NCBI RefSeq assembly: GCF_006094435.1
Contig: NZ_CP034783.1
Location: 4,057,001-4,121,000 of the forward strand
Origin: Pseudomonas sp. MPC6
GTDB taxonomy: Bacteria > Pseudomonadota > Gammaproteobacteria > Pseudomonadales > Pseudomonadaceae
Reading direction: 5' to 3'
DNA length: 64,000 nt
Shown here one piece after another: positions 17,040 to 25,481 of the stretch (within the stretch, counting starts at the first letter, position 1; the number at the start of each line of letters is the position of its first letter). A model generated the notes under the pieces. It saw nothing but the letters and a program-made list of their open reading frames with translations, did no database searches and was not told where the DNA came from. The position numbers and the translations under genes are program-made.

Positions 17040-18256
17040 GGCTGTACTCCTGTTTTCACGGCAACCTTCTTCACTTCAGGCAAACCAAGCACGCGCTTGG
17101 CGATGACATTGAGCTGGATCTCCGAAGCCCCACCCGAAATGGTCAGCGCATAGCTGCTGAGCCAGGCACGGGTGATCGCCAGTTGCTGCTCGCTGAATGC
17201 CGTGCTCTCCCAGCCGAAAGCGTGCCCGGCCATGGCGTCGAGCAGTACTTCGAACTTGTCGCGCTCCTGTTCGGTGTGCACCAGTTTCATGATCGACATC
17301 AGGCCGCCGATGTCATCACCGGCCCGCGCCTCTTCACCCATGCGCTGCACGGTCAGGTTGTAGGCATGCTCGTTCATCGCACAGGCCGTGGCCCGCGCCT
17401 GCAATGCGTGTTCACTCATGGTCTGTGGCGCCGGCACGTATTCACGCATCAAGGCCAGAAGATCGAAGTGCGACGGCAGGCTGAACTCGCCGAATTTCGA
17501 CATCGCCTTGCGTTCGTGCTGCAACAGGTACTTGGCCAGGTTCCAGCCACCATTCAACGGGCCGATCAACTGGCTCTTGGGCACCTTCACACCATCGAAG
17601 AACACCTGGCAGAACGCCGATTTGCCGCTGATCAAATCAATCGGCTGTGGCGTGACGCCGGGGCTGCGCATGTCCAGCACGATCAGGCTGATGCCTTCGT
17701 GTTTAGGCGCGCTGAAGTCGGTGCGCACCAGGGCATACATCCAGTCGGATTTGTCGCCGTAGGAGGTCCAGATCTTGCTGCCGTCCACCACGAAGTGATC
17801 GCCGGCATCACGCGCGGCCATCTTCAGGCTGGCCAGGTCCGAACCGGCGTTCGGCTCGGAAAAGCCCTGGCACCAGCGCACTTCACCGCGGGCGATCGGC
17901 GGCAACAGATCGCGTTTCTGCTCATCGCTGCCGAACGCCAGCAACACCGGCCCGAGCATCCAGATGCCCAGGTTGATTTGCGGTGGGCGGCACTTGATGC
18001 GACGCATCTCGCTTTCCAGCACCGACAGTTGCTCGTCACTCAGGCCCGCGCCGCCATATTCCTCAGGCCACTCGGGACAGAACCAGCGCTTGTCGCGCAT
18101 GCGTTCGAACCACAGGCGTGCGTCTTCACAGGGAAATTGCGGGTTCTGACTGCCCCACACCACATCGCCTTCTGCCATGCCGGTACGCATCGACAGCGGG
18201 CAATTGGCCTCCAGCCAGGCACGGGTGTCCTGCCGAAATTGCTCGATAGTGCTCAT
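17036..18256 (-). CDS. acyl-CoA dehydrogenase subunit, steroid-type (alpha-like)
   Basis: 406 aa; start ATG 18256 with AAGGGG at good spacing. Features: WCQGFSEPNAGSDLASLKMAARDAGDHFVVDGSKIWTSYGDKSDWMYALVRT (the family's beta-domain FAD/substrate stretch, residues about 130-180 in pieces), VPKSQLIGPLNGGWNLAKYLL, and the C-terminal ISGGASEIQLNVIAKRVLGLP, the FAD-binding tail missing in its neighbour. It is coupled to the 15897-17039 gene by ATGA overlap. Together they fit a heteromeric FAD dehydrogenase that makes an alpha,beta-unsaturated side-chain CoA ester, by analogy with FadE28/FadE29 or Scd1AB. It lies in the eight-gene minus-strand operon headed by the SDR at 24048. Confidence 0.88.
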   Translation of the reverse strand: MSTIEQFRQDTRAWLEANCPLSMRTGMAEGDVVWGSQNPQFPCEDARLWFERMRDKRWFCPEWPEEYGGAGLSDEQLSVLESEMRRIKCRPPQINLGIWMLGPVLLAFGSDEQKRDLLPPIARGEVRWCQGFSEPNAGSDLASLKMAARDAGDHFVVDGSKIWTSYGDKSDWMYALVRTDFSAPKHEGISLIVLDMRSPGVTPQPIDLISGKSAFCQVFFDGVKVPKSQLIGPLNGGWNLAKYLLQHERKAMSKFGEFSLPSHFDLLALMREYVPAPQTMSEHALQARATACAMNEHAYNLTVQRMGEEARAGDDIGGLMSIMKLVHTEQERDKFEVLLDAMAGHAFGWESTAFSEQQLAITRAWLSSYALTISGGASEIQLNVIAKRVLGLPEVKKVAVKTGVQP

Positions 18257-18321
18257 GAAAGTCCCCTTCGACTCGCCCCGGATCGGGGGCGAGTACGGTT
18301 TTTGTTTTTGATGGACGAGCT

Positions 18322-19491
18322 TCAGCGTTGGGTACGCGGCATGCCGAGGCCAAACTGGGCGATCAGCTCACGCTGGATTTCATTGGTGCCGCCGCCAAAG
18401 GTCAGGGTCGGGGCAGAGCGCAATTCAAATTCCAGTTCACCCTGCAACAGGGTGGCCGCCGAGCCGCTGCGCATCGAACCATTGGCGCCGACGATCGCCG
18501 CCAGCTTGCGCAGGATCTCGATCGCCGACTCCGAGCCGAACACCTTGGTGGTCGAACTCAGCGCGACGTTCATGCGTTCGAGCTCAAGGTCGGCGGCGAT
18601 GCGCATGTTGATCAGGCGCATCGCTTCCAGGCGCGCATAACACTCGGCCAGCGAGCTGCGCACCCAGGCCTTGTCCATCGCCCGACGGCCCTGCTCGTCG
18701 CGGGCTCGCGCCCACAGGTAGACCCGGCGAAACAGCGCCACCACCTTGTCCGACCAGGTGCCCAGGCCGAGGCGTTCGTGGTTCAGTTGCGAGGTGATCA
18801 GCTTCCAGCCGCCGTTCAACTGACCCACCAGCATCTCGCTGGGCACCCGCACGTTGTCGTAGTAGGTGGCCGTGGTCGGAATGCTGGTAGTAGGAATCAG
18901 GGTGTGGGAGAAGCCCGGCGTCGTGGTATCGACGATCAACAGCGAAATGCCCTTATGCCGCGCCTCGGTCGGATCGGTGCGGGCCGCCAGCCAGACGAAA
19001 TCGGCCGATTCGGCACCCGACGTCCACAGCTTGTTGCCATTGACCACGAAGCCTTCATCGTCCTGGCGGGCACTGGTTTTCAGCACCGCCAGATCGCTGC
19101 CGGCGCCGGGTTCGGAGTAACCGATGGCGAACATGATTTCGCCCGCGGCGATCCCCGGCAGAAAACGCTCTTTCTGCAGCTCGCTGCCATGGGTCATCAA
19201 GGCCGGGCCGACAGTGCTGATGGTCACGAACGGCAGCGGCGCCCCGGCAATGTTGGCTTCTTCAAAGAAGATCAACTGTTCGGTGGCGGCGTAGCCCTGA
19301 CCGCCATGGGCCTTGGGCCAGCCGACCGCCAGCCAGCCGTCGCGCCCCATCTGGCGGATGGTCTGGCGAAACAGATCGCCGCCTTCCTTGCCGCGCAACT
19401 GGTCGCGCAGGTCCGGGGTCATCAGGGCCTGGAAATAGTCCCGCACCTTGTGGCGCAGGGCATGTTGTTCGGGAGTGAGGTCGACGAACAT
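18322..19491 (-). CDS. acyl-CoA dehydrogenase subunit, steroid-type (alpha-like, second pair)
   Basis: 389 aa; AAGGAG 6 nt before ATG 19491. It carries FAIGYSEPGAGSDLAVLKTSARQ, GFVVNGNKLWTSGAESADFVWLAART, LNGGWKLITSQLNHERLGLG and a C-terminal FGGGTNEIQRELIAQFGLGMPR with the E-I-Q tail. It is a second full-motif subunit. The nearest subunit lacking this tail, apart from the 15897 gene, is at 21089-22222. I therefore infer two heteromeric dehydrogenases in the operon: 17036/15897 and 18322/21089. Two successive rounds of side-chain desaturation are expected when a C5 bile-acid side chain is removed, matching two dehydrogenase pairs. Pairing is not proven. Confidence 0.88.
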   Translation of the reverse strand: MFVDLTPEQHALRHKVRDYFQALMTPDLRDQLRGKEGGDLFRQTIRQMGRDGWLAVGWPKAHGGQGYAATEQLIFFEEANIAGAPLPFVTISTVGPALMTHGSELQKERFLPGIAAGEIMFAIGYSEPGAGSDLAVLKTSARQDDEGFVVNGNKLWTSGAESADFVWLAARTDPTEARHKGISLLIVDTTTPGFSHTLIPTTSIPTTATYYDNVRVPSEMLVGQLNGGWKLITSQLNHERLGLGTWSDKVVALFRRVYLWARARDEQGRRAMDKAWVRSSLAECYARLEAMRLINMRIAADLELERMNVALSSTTKVFGSESAIEILRKLAAIVGANGSMRSGSAATLLQGELEFELRSAPTLTFGGGTNEIQRELIAQFGLGMPRTQR

Positions 19492-19501
19492 ATGCTGCTC
19501 C

Positions 19502-20680
19502 TTAGGCTGCGCCGAGAATCAGGCCGCTGGTGGGTACGCCGGTGCCGGCGGTGACCAGCACGTTCTGCACATCCGCCACCTGGTTGACCGCCGTGCCACG
19601 CACCTGGCGAACCGCTTCGGCGATGCCGTTCATGCCGTGGATGTAGGCTTCGCCCAATTGCCCGCCATGGGTGTTGATCGGCAGTTTGCCGCCACGGGCG
19701 TGGTGCCCGGCGCGGATGAATTCCTTGGCTTCACCGCGCTTGGCGAAACCGAACTCTTCCAGCTGCGGCAATACGAACGGGGTGAAATGGTCGTAGATCA
19801 CGGCGGTCTGGAAAGACTCCGGGCCCAGGCCTGACTGGCGATACAGCTCGCGGGCGACCACGCCCATTTCCGGCAGCCCGGTAATGTCGTCGCGGTAGAA
19901 CGAGGTCATGCTCTGCTGGCCGTGGCTGATACCCTGGGAACCGGCCTTGATGGTCACCGGTTTCTGCCGAAGGTCACGGGCGCGCTCGGCCGAGGTGATG
20001 ACCATCGCCACGGCGCCATCGGATTCCTGGCAGCAATCGAGCAGGTGCAGCGGTTCGCAGATCCAGCGCGAGGCCTGGTGTTCTTCCAGGGTGATCGGCT
20101 TGCCGTGGAAAAACGCCTGGGGGTTGGTGGCGGCAAAATCCCGCGCCGCCACTGCGATCCGGCCGAAGTCTTCGCTGGTGGCGCCATAGGTGTGCATGTA
20201 GCGCTGGGCAAACATGCCGACCCAGGCTGCCGGCGTATGGAAGCCGTGGGGCATGTACCAGCCGTAGTTGACGTTGTCGAAGGTTGGCGCAGAAGCGAAG
20301 CCGTAGTTACCGGTACCGAAGCGATACCAGGAGCGTTCGTTCATGGCGCGATACACCACCACCACTTTCGCCATCCCGGTCGCCACTGCCATGGCCGCGT
20401 GCATCACCGGCCCGCAAGCCGCGCCGCCACCGTGGGGTACTTGCGAGAAAAACTTCACGTCCTTGCAACCGAGCAAACGGGCAATTTCGTATTCCGGGAC
20501 CTTGTCCACGGAATAGGAACTGAAACCCTCGACCTCGCTCGGGTCGATGCCGGCGTCCTTGAGAGCACTCAAGGTGGCCTCCAGGGCCAGGCGCAATTCG
20601 GTGCGTCCGGAGTTCTTGGAAAATTCGGTTGCGCCTAGACCAACGATCGCGGCACGCCCGGAAATCGATGAATCAGTCAT
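19502..20680 (-). CDS. Ltp2/Sal-like steroid side-chain aldolase (thiolase fold)
   Basis: 392 aa; start ATG 20680 with GGAGA 7 nt upstream. N-terminus ISGRAAIVGLGATEFSKNSGRTELRLALEA is typical of Ltp2/SCP-x thiolases. FSQVPHGGGAACGPVMHAAMAV occupies the nucleophile-loop region. The C-terminal LPINTHGGQLGEAYIHGMNGIAEAVRQVRG contains the conserved HGG and HGM-type motif. Ltp2 enzymes bind the DUF35 domain of ChsH2 and retro-aldol-cleave a 17-hydroxy-C22-CoA steroid to the 17-ketone and propionyl-CoA, or yield an aldehyde in the first round (Sal1). Adjacent genes encode ChsH1-like and ChsH2-like proteins, strongly supporting this role over ordinary thiolysis. Active-site Tyr residues described for Ltp2 were not mapped residue by residue. 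Confidence 0.87.
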   Translation of the reverse strand: MTDSSISGRAAIVGLGATEFSKNSGRTELRLALEATLSALKDAGIDPSEVEGFSSYSVDKVPEYEIARLLGCKDVKFFSQVPHGGGAACGPVMHAAMAVATGMAKVVVVYRAMNERSWYRFGTGNYGFASAPTFDNVNYGWYMPHGFHTPAAWVGMFAQRYMHTYGATSEDFGRIAVAARDFAATNPQAFFHGKPITLEEHQASRWICEPLHLLDCCQESDGAVAMVITSAERARDLRQKPVTIKAGSQGISHGQQSMTSFYRDDITGLPEMGVVARELYRQSGLGPESFQTAVIYDHFTPFVLPQLEEFGFAKRGEAKEFIRAGHHARGGKLPINTHGGQLGEAYIHGMNGIAEAVRQVRGTAVNQVADVQNVLVTAGTGVPTSGLILGAA

Positions 20681-20697
20681 CTGTGTCTCTCCGGCTG

Positions 20698-21117
20698 TCA
20701 GGGCAGGACCAGCGCGACCGTGCCGGTCACGTGGTTGCCCATGGAATTTTTGCCGCTCAAGGTGATGTCCACCGAGCGGGTGTGCGCATCGACGCCGGTG
20801 ACGCTGCCGCTGAAGGTCATGCAGTCGCCGGGGTAGTTCGGTGCGCCGAGCTTGATTTTCAGCGCGGTGAATTGCGCCAGCGGTCCGGCCCACTGCTCGA
20901 TGAACCGCTGCACCAACCCGTTGGTGGTGAGGATGTTCATGAACACGTGGGGCGAACCCAAGGCACGGGCCGCTTCTGCGTCGTGGTGGCCGGGGAAGTA
21001 ATCACGGGTGGCAATCGCGCCGCCGTTGATCAGGGTCACCGTGATTGGGACGGCAAGCTCCGGCAGTACTTCGCCGGGGCGCACGTCTTCAAAGCGCTTG
21101 GTGTTCTTCGAGGTCAT
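20698..21117 (-). CDS. MaoC-like hydratase, ChsH1-type
   Basis: 139 aa; start at ATG 21117, overlapping the end of the upstream acyl-CoA dehydrogenase gene by 29 bp. A single hot-dog domain: RFEDVRPGEVLPELAVPITVTLINGGAIATRDYFPGHHDAEAARA, then HVFMNILTTNGLVQRFIEQWAG and the closing NHVTGTVALVLP. The catalytic D/H-containing motif of MaoC hydratases appears as ATRDYFPGHHD. Small size and position next to a MaoC-DUF35 fusion match ChsH1, which pairs with the MaoC domain of ChsH2 to hydrate the 17(20)-enoyl-CoA. The product would then pass to the aldolase encoded immediately downstream (18-bp gap). Confidence 0.87.
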   Translation of the reverse strand: MTSKNTKRFEDVRPGEVLPELAVPITVTLINGGAIATRDYFPGHHDAEAARALGSPHVFMNILTTNGLVQRFIEQWAGPLAQFTALKIKLGAPNYPGDCMTFSGSVTGVDAHTRSVDITLSGKNSMGNHVTGTVALVLP

Positions 21118-22222
21118 ATTTCCATCCCAGCTTGTCGTTATCGTTGAGCCAGTCGCCCAGGCGCTCCAGGTTTGCTGCCGAACCCCCCAGGGCAAGACAC
21201 AGGCCACGGCTCCAGTAGAGAAAACGGTGGATCGGGTACGTCAGGTCGACGCCGATGCCGCCATGCACGTGTTGCGCGACATGGCCAATGCGGTGCCCCG
21301 CTTCACAGGCCATCCACGCGGTGGCCAGGGCTTCGGAAGGCGCCAGCAAGCCGGCATCGATGCGGTAGGCCAGTTGCCACAGCACCGTGCGCAAGGCTTC
21401 GACGGCGATATGGGTGTCGGCCATGCTCATCTGCACGGCCTGAAAGCTGCCGATGCTGCGCTCGAACTGCCGGCGCTCGCTGACATAGGCCACGGTGCGG
21501 CGGATCTGCTCTTCGCTGACCCCCAGTTGCAGGGCAGCCAGCGCCGCCACGCTGCGCAGTTCCAGCCAGGCAACGGCCTCGGCCGGCAGCAGCGCTGCGC
21601 CGCTCACGGTCAAGCCCTCGATATGCAGGTCGGCCACCGCTTCGCCGTGGGTCAATACCGCCGACACCCGTTGGATTTCGGGCGCTGCCAGGTCCAACAG
21701 CAGCAAGCGCGGTTGGCCGTCGACCTGCGCCAATACCAGTGCAGCCTGGGCTTGATCACCCAGGGACAGGGCCGCGACCCGGCCATTGACCGACCAGCCC
21801 CCCTCAGTCGCCTGCGCCTGCAACTCAATGCCCAGCGCACTGCTCAACGCATCGACGGACAGGCTCAACAGCGCCTCGCCGGACGCCGCCTTGGCGACCC
21901 ATCCCGCACTGTCGCTGGCGTCAAAACGAGCCAGGGTCGCGGCCGCCAGTTGATGGCGCCACAACGGCACCTGGGCCAGGGCCTTGCCTTGAGCCTGCAA
22001 CACCAGCATCAGCTCGGTCATGCCCAAACCGCTGCCACCGTGTTCTTCGGGGATGGCCAGGGCCTGCAGCCCGGTCTCGATGCAGAGCTTCCACAGCGGC
22101 GCCATCATCGGTTCGCCGCTGGTGTCCCATTGGCGCATGTAGTCGTCATGGCAATGGTCGACAAACAGGCTGTCGGCCATTTGCGCAATGGCGCGCTGGT
22201 CTTCACTTAATTCGAAATCCAT
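21089..22222 (-). CDS. acyl-CoA dehydrogenase subunit, steroid-type (beta-like, second pair)
   Basis: 377 aa; MDFELSEDQRAIAQMADSLFVDHC at the N-terminus. The middle domain is shorter and less conserved (ELQAQATEGGWSVNGRVAAL), and the C-terminal part has RRQFERSIGSFQAVQMSMADTHIAVEA and GHVAQHVHGGIGVDLTYPIHRFLYW with no EIQ tail. It matches the non-FAD-tail partner of steroid heteromeric acyl-CoA dehydrogenases (FadE29/28-type partner). Downstream the ChsH1-like start lies inside its 3' end; upstream there is a 12-bp gap to the ChsH2-like gene. Likely partner: the 18322-19491 product. Confidence 0.85.
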   Translation of the reverse strand: MDFELSEDQRAIAQMADSLFVDHCHDDYMRQWDTSGEPMMAPLWKLCIETGLQALAIPEEHGGSGLGMTELMLVLQAQGKALAQVPLWRHQLAAATLARFDASDSAGWVAKAASGEALLSLSVDALSSALGIELQAQATEGGWSVNGRVAALSLGDQAQAALVLAQVDGQPRLLLLDLAAPEIQRVSAVLTHGEAVADLHIEGLTVSGAALLPAEAVAWLELRSVAALAALQLGVSEEQIRRTVAYVSERRQFERSIGSFQAVQMSMADTHIAVEALRTVLWQLAYRIDAGLLAPSEALATAWMACEAGHRIGHVAQHVHGGIGVDLTYPIHRFLYWSRGLCLALGGSAANLERLGDWLNDNDKLGWKYDLEEHQAL

Positions 22223-22234
22223 GGTGAATGGCTC

Positions 22235-23203
22235 CTAGGCGTCTACCGGCCGGAACAAAGGCAGCGTCAACTGGTCATCGAAGGTCTGGAACTCGACCTG
22301 CAAGCGCTGGCCGATCTGCAGTTGCTCGCGCTCGATACCGACCAGGCCGGCAATCAGGCGCACGCCCTCCTCCAGCTCGATCAGGCCGATCGGGTTGGGG
22401 TAATCGAACGGCGGCACTTCGGGGTAGTGCATCACCACGAACGAGTACAGGCTGGCGCGGCCGCTGGCCTGCAAGGTGTCCCAGTCGAAGCTGTGGCACT
22501 GGATGCATACCGGCGCCGGTGGATGGCGCAGGGTCTGGCACGCGGTGCAGCGCTGGATCAGCAATTGGCCCTTCTCGCAGCCTTCCCAGAAGAACCGGGT
22601 GTCGTCGCTGATGCCCGGCAGCGGGCGCTTGGCCTTGACCGGTGCCGCCTCGACCTTGGCAGGTGCCTGGGCATTCGCCGCGCGGAACTTGAAGACGCGA
22701 AACAGCAATTGGCCGACCGGCTCGTCTCCGCCGGCTTTTTCGACAAAGTGGCTCATGACCAGGGTGACGAAGAAACCAGTGCCCAGGGCGGTGGTTTTTT
22801 CATCGCCAACCGAGTCCAGGCGCGTGGTGTAGTAGAGCTTTTCGCCCAGGCGCACCGGGCGGGTGAAACTCAGCTCGGAGTTCACCGCCACGGTGGAGGC
22901 ATAGCCGTAGGCTTCCATTTCCTTGAGCACCTCGTAAGGGTTCTCGTCGGTGGAGCCAGGTGGATAGTTGTTGGCGTGCAGGCCTTCCATGGTCCACACC
23001 TGCAACATCGCAGGCGGAGCGATCAGGCCCTCATGGACGGTGCCCAAGGCAAAACCCGCGTCGGTGTATAGCGGGTTGTCCACGCCCATGACTTCGCACC
23101 ACTGGCGAATCATCGGGGCATTGACCTCGTCCCAGGCATACACGCGGCCGTACTCGCGCCCCACCAGGGCGCGCACATTGGATAGCAATTGTGGATCAGC
23201 CAA
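22235..23203 (-). CDS. MaoC-DUF35 fusion protein, ChsH2-type
   Basis: 322 aa. I choose TTG at 23203 because AAGGAG stands 6 nt before it; a GTG at 23218 and a TTG at 23251 lack such a site. Residues about 1-150 form a MaoC/hot-dog domain (VGREYGRVYAWDEVNAPMIRQWCEVMG, then LSFTRPVRLGEKLYYTTRLDSVG). A basic linker (VKAKRPLPGI) leads to a DUF35 domain with zinc-ribbon cysteines C-T-A-C and C-I-Q-C and an OB fold (GRASLYSFVVMHYPEVPPFDYPNPIGLIELEEGVR). This exact two-domain order is that of ChsH2, whose OB domain docks the Ltp2 aldolase. It is therefore the scaffold linking hydration to side-chain cleavage. Confidence 0.9.
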   Translation of the reverse strand: MADPQLLSNVRALVGREYGRVYAWDEVNAPMIRQWCEVMGVDNPLYTDAGFALGTVHEGLIAPPAMLQVWTMEGLHANNYPPGSTDENPYEVLKEMEAYGYASTVAVNSELSFTRPVRLGEKLYYTTRLDSVGDEKTTALGTGFFVTLVMSHFVEKAGGDEPVGQLLFRVFKFRAANAQAPAKVEAAPVKAKRPLPGISDDTRFFWEGCEKGQLLIQRCTACQTLRHPPAPVCIQCHSFDWDTLQASGRASLYSFVVMHYPEVPPFDYPNPIGLIELEEGVRLIAGLVGIEREQLQIGQRLQVEFQTFDDQLTLPLFRPVDA

Positions 23204-23259
23204 AGTCGTCTCCTTCACATTGAAGGCGGCCACCGAACCCGGTCGCCGCAATAGGTCGA

Positions 23260-24048
23260 TCAGGTGGGCAGAACCTGCGCGGCATCGAGAAATGCCGGGC
23301 GTTCACCACCGCCATGCAGCAACAGGTTGCAACCGCTGGCGTAACTGGCCAGCGGCGATGCGATGTAGAGACAGGCGTTGGCGATGTCTTCGGCCACCGC
23401 CATGCGCGCGGCCGGAATGCCGGCCGCGACGGCGGCGATACCGGCCTCGGAGCCGTAGTGCAGGTGCGACTGCTCGGTCTGTACCAGCCCCGGGCTGACC
23501 GTGACCACCCGCACCTTGGGCCCCCACTCCACCGCCAGCGATTGCACCAGCGCCAGCACCCCGGCCTTGGCCGCGCCGTAAGCGGCGGTGCCTGGCGAGG
23601 AACGCAGCGCACTGATGCTGCCGATAAAGACGATGCAACCGCCCTGCACCTGGGCCTGCATCAGCCGGTTGGCGTGCTGGGCGACGTTGAGCGGCGCGAT
23701 CAGGTTCAGACCGATGATGCTTTCATGAAACCTGGGCGACGCCGTGGCTGCGTCGGCGGAAGGGCTGCCGCCGGCGTTGTTGACCACCACGTCGAGGCGC
23801 CCGAAGTCGCGCTCGATGGTGGCGAACAGGCGTTGCAGGGAATCGTGGTCCCGCACATCCGCGGCGATGAAGGTCGCGCGCTTGCCACCCTGCGCCGGCA
23901 CCTGTTCAGGTTCGCGCCGGGCACAGACGATCACCCGTGCGTTCGCGGCCAGGAACCCCAGCGCAATACCGGCGCCGATGCCCTTGGTGCCACCGGTGAC
24001 CAGCACCACCTTGCCGCTGTAATCAAGACCCGAATGCAGCTCCATCAT
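23260..24048 (-). CDS. short-chain dehydrogenase/reductase
   Basis: 262 aa; AAGGAG precedes two adjacent ATGs at 24048 and 24045, and either may start the protein. Classical SDR motifs: GGTKGIGAGIA (TGxxxGxG) near residue 17, NNAGG near 90, and a catalytic Y-x-x-x-K as YGAAKAG near 155, with SLAVEWGPKVRVVTVSPGLVQTE after it. It heads the long minus-strand operon with acyl-CoA dehydrogenase, ChsH-like and aldolase genes, so it may oxidise a side-chain hydroxyl or beta-hydroxyacyl-CoA, or act as a hydroxysteroid dehydrogenase. The operator at 24103 is 54 bp upstream and is shared with the divergent enoyl-CoA hydratase gene. Confidence 0.87.
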   Translation of the reverse strand: MMELHSGLDYSGKVVLVTGGTKGIGAGIALGFLAANARVIVCARREPEQVPAQGGKRATFIAADVRDHDSLQRLFATIERDFGRLDVVVNNAGGSPSADAATASPRFHESIIGLNLIAPLNVAQHANRLMQAQVQGGCIVFIGSISALRSSPGTAAYGAAKAGVLALVQSLAVEWGPKVRVVTVSPGLVQTEQSHLHYGSEAGIAAVAAGIPAARMAVAEDIANACLYIASPLASYASGCNLLLHGGGERPAFLDAAQVLPT

Positions 24049-24102
24049 GTGCTCCTTTTCTACTGACAAGGGTCACTCTAGGGACGAACCGCAGGCCAAA
24101 CT

Positions 24103-24119
24103 ACGTCTGAACGGACGAT
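24103..24119 (+). promoter_or_regulatory. putative operator E in SDR/enoyl-CoA hydratase divergent region
   Basis: ACGTCTGAACGGACGAT. Fifteen consecutive bases, GTCTGAACGGACGAT plus the following GAAAA, match operator B at 6893. It ends 62 nt before ATG 24181. As a near-palindrome it may control both divergent operons. Confidence 0.6.
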
Positions 24120-24180
24120 GAAAATTCAACCGCCTGAACAGGACACTGGTGGCCATTTACACGTTGTCAGGTCTTCGAGA

Positions 24181-24972
24181 ATGCTCATGTCCGACTCATC
24201 CGCTGCACCGGTTCTGCTCGAACGCCCACTGCCCGGCGTGGCCCTGCTGCGGCTCAACCGCCCGCAGGCGACCAACGCCTTGAGCCTGGAATTGCAGGCG
24301 CTGCTGTCGCGTTATTTCAGTGAACTTGCGATCGACCCCGAGGTGCGTTGCATCGTGCTGACCGGCGGTGACAAGGTGTTCGCCGCCGGTGGCGACATCA
24401 ACAGCATGGCCGGGGTCGGCGCCATCGATATCTACAAGCGCCACACCGAACGGGTCTGGGGGCCGATCCAGCACTGCCCGAAACCGGTGATTGCGGCAAT
24501 TTGCGGTTATGCCTATGGCGGCGGCTGTGAGCTGGCAATGCATGCCGACCTGATTGTCGCCGGCCGCAGCGCGCGCTTCTGCCAACCGGAAATCCGCATC
24601 GGCATCATGCCCGGCATCGGTGGCACCCAGCGGCTGGTGCGCGCGGTGGGCAAGGTCAAGGCAATGCGCATGGCGCTCACCGGCCAGCCGATCAGCGCCG
24701 AGGAAGCCTGGGTCGCCGGACTGATCAGTGACCTGGTCGACGATGACCAGGTACAAGCCCACGCCCTGGAGCTGGCGCGTGTCATCGCCGCCATGCCGGC
24801 CCTGGCCGCCGAGCAGATCAAGGAAGTGATCCTGGCGGGCATGGACGCGCCACTGGAAGCAGGCCTGGCGCTGGAGCGCAAGGCCAATGCATTGTTGTTC
24901 GCCTCACGGGATCAGAAGGAAGGCATGCAGGCGTTTATCGAGAAACGCCCGGCGCAGTTTGAGGGGTATTAA
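24181..24972 (+). CDS. enoyl-CoA hydratase/isomerase (crotonase family)
   Basis: 263 aa. The longest frame opens at ATG 24118 inside operator E. I prefer ATG 24181 (or 24187), where the crotonase fold begins (VLLERPLPGVALLRLNRPQATNAL). Oxyanion-hole segments FAAGGDINSM near residue 60 and GYAYGGGCELAMHADL near 110. Both Glu positions used by true hydratases appear: CELAM, and PEIRIGIMPGIGGTQRLVRAVG. A hydratase acting on a side-chain or ring-derived enoyl-CoA is likely. It stands alone on the plus strand, divergent from the side-chain operon and converging on the DUF6124 gene. Confidence 0.88.
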   Translation: MLMSDSSAAPVLLERPLPGVALLRLNRPQATNALSLELQALLSRYFSELAIDPEVRCIVLTGGDKVFAAGGDINSMAGVGAIDIYKRHTERVWGPIQHCPKPVIAAICGYAYGGGCELAMHADLIVAGRSARFCQPEIRIGIMPGIGGTQRLVRAVGKVKAMRMALTGQPISAEEAWVAGLISDLVDDDQVQAHALELARVIAAMPALAAEQIKEVILAGMDAPLEAGLALERKANALLFASRDQKEGMQAFIEKRPAQFEGY

Positions 24973-24999
24973 CATCTCCCGAACGAAAACGTTGATCTC

Positions 25000-25347
25000 C
25001 TATTCAACCCGATCAATCCGATCCAACGCCCGGTTCACCGCCAGTTCGCCCAGCATAATGACCTGGGCAATCCCCAACAGGGCGTTGCGACTCGTCCCTT
25101 CCATATGATCCGCCAGATCCAGCGCCATGACATTGGCCGAAGCCAGCGACTCACAGGCGTGGGCCAGCAGGGTTTCGGTATCGAGTTCCGGGTTGACGAT
25201 GAACATGGTGCAAAGCTTGCGCGGAGTGGACCGGATGTCGGCGGCAGAGGGAATGCGTTCGGAGGGTGGGTGGGAATTGTTGGAGTCGATGGTTTCTGAG
25301 GGCGTTGCCGGATCGGTGTCCGGCGGGTTTGGTGTCTGCTTGATCAT
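25000..25347 (-). CDS. DUF6124 family protein
   Basis: 115 aa small acidic protein. The N-terminal 45 residues are Pro/Ser/Thr-rich and low complexity. The conserved part, CTMFIVNPELDTETLLAHACESLASANVMALDLADHMEG followed by RNALLGIAQVIMLGELAVNRALD, is the helical pattern of the Pseudomonas-restricted DUF6124/DUF3077 proteins, of unknown function. The start codon follows AAGGGAAG at normal spacing. Upstream lies an unusually structured leader with a 15-bp perfect inverted repeat (25401-25481). It breaks the catabolic island between the side-chain operon and the flavoprotein operon and is probably not part of the pathway. Confidence 0.75.
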   Translation of the reverse strand: MIKQTPNPPDTDPATPSETIDSNNSHPPSERIPSAADIRSTPRKLCTMFIVNPELDTETLLAHACESLASANVMALDLADHMEGTSRNALLGIAQVIMLGELAVNRALDRIDRVE

Positions 25348-25400
25348 GAATACTTCCCTTAATTAGCTGGGCCGCACCATCTCGCTACTACACGAAAGGG

Positions 25401-25481
25401 TGGCAGCTGTGCGCAAGTTAGTAGACCGGCAAGGGAAAGCAAAAACCGGCGCGCCCGAGGACGCCATGCGCACAGCTGCCA
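25401..25481 (-). promoter_or_regulatory. structured leader of DUF6124 gene: 15-bp inverted repeat
   Basis: TGGCAGCTGTGCGCA (25401-25415) and TGCGCACAGCTGCCA (25467-25481) are perfect inverted copies separated by 51 nt. An inner CCGG pair and flanking CTACTA/TAGTAG words lie around them. It is 54 bp upstream of the DUF6124 start and could be a cis-acting RNA or a protein-binding dyad. Confidence 0.5.
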
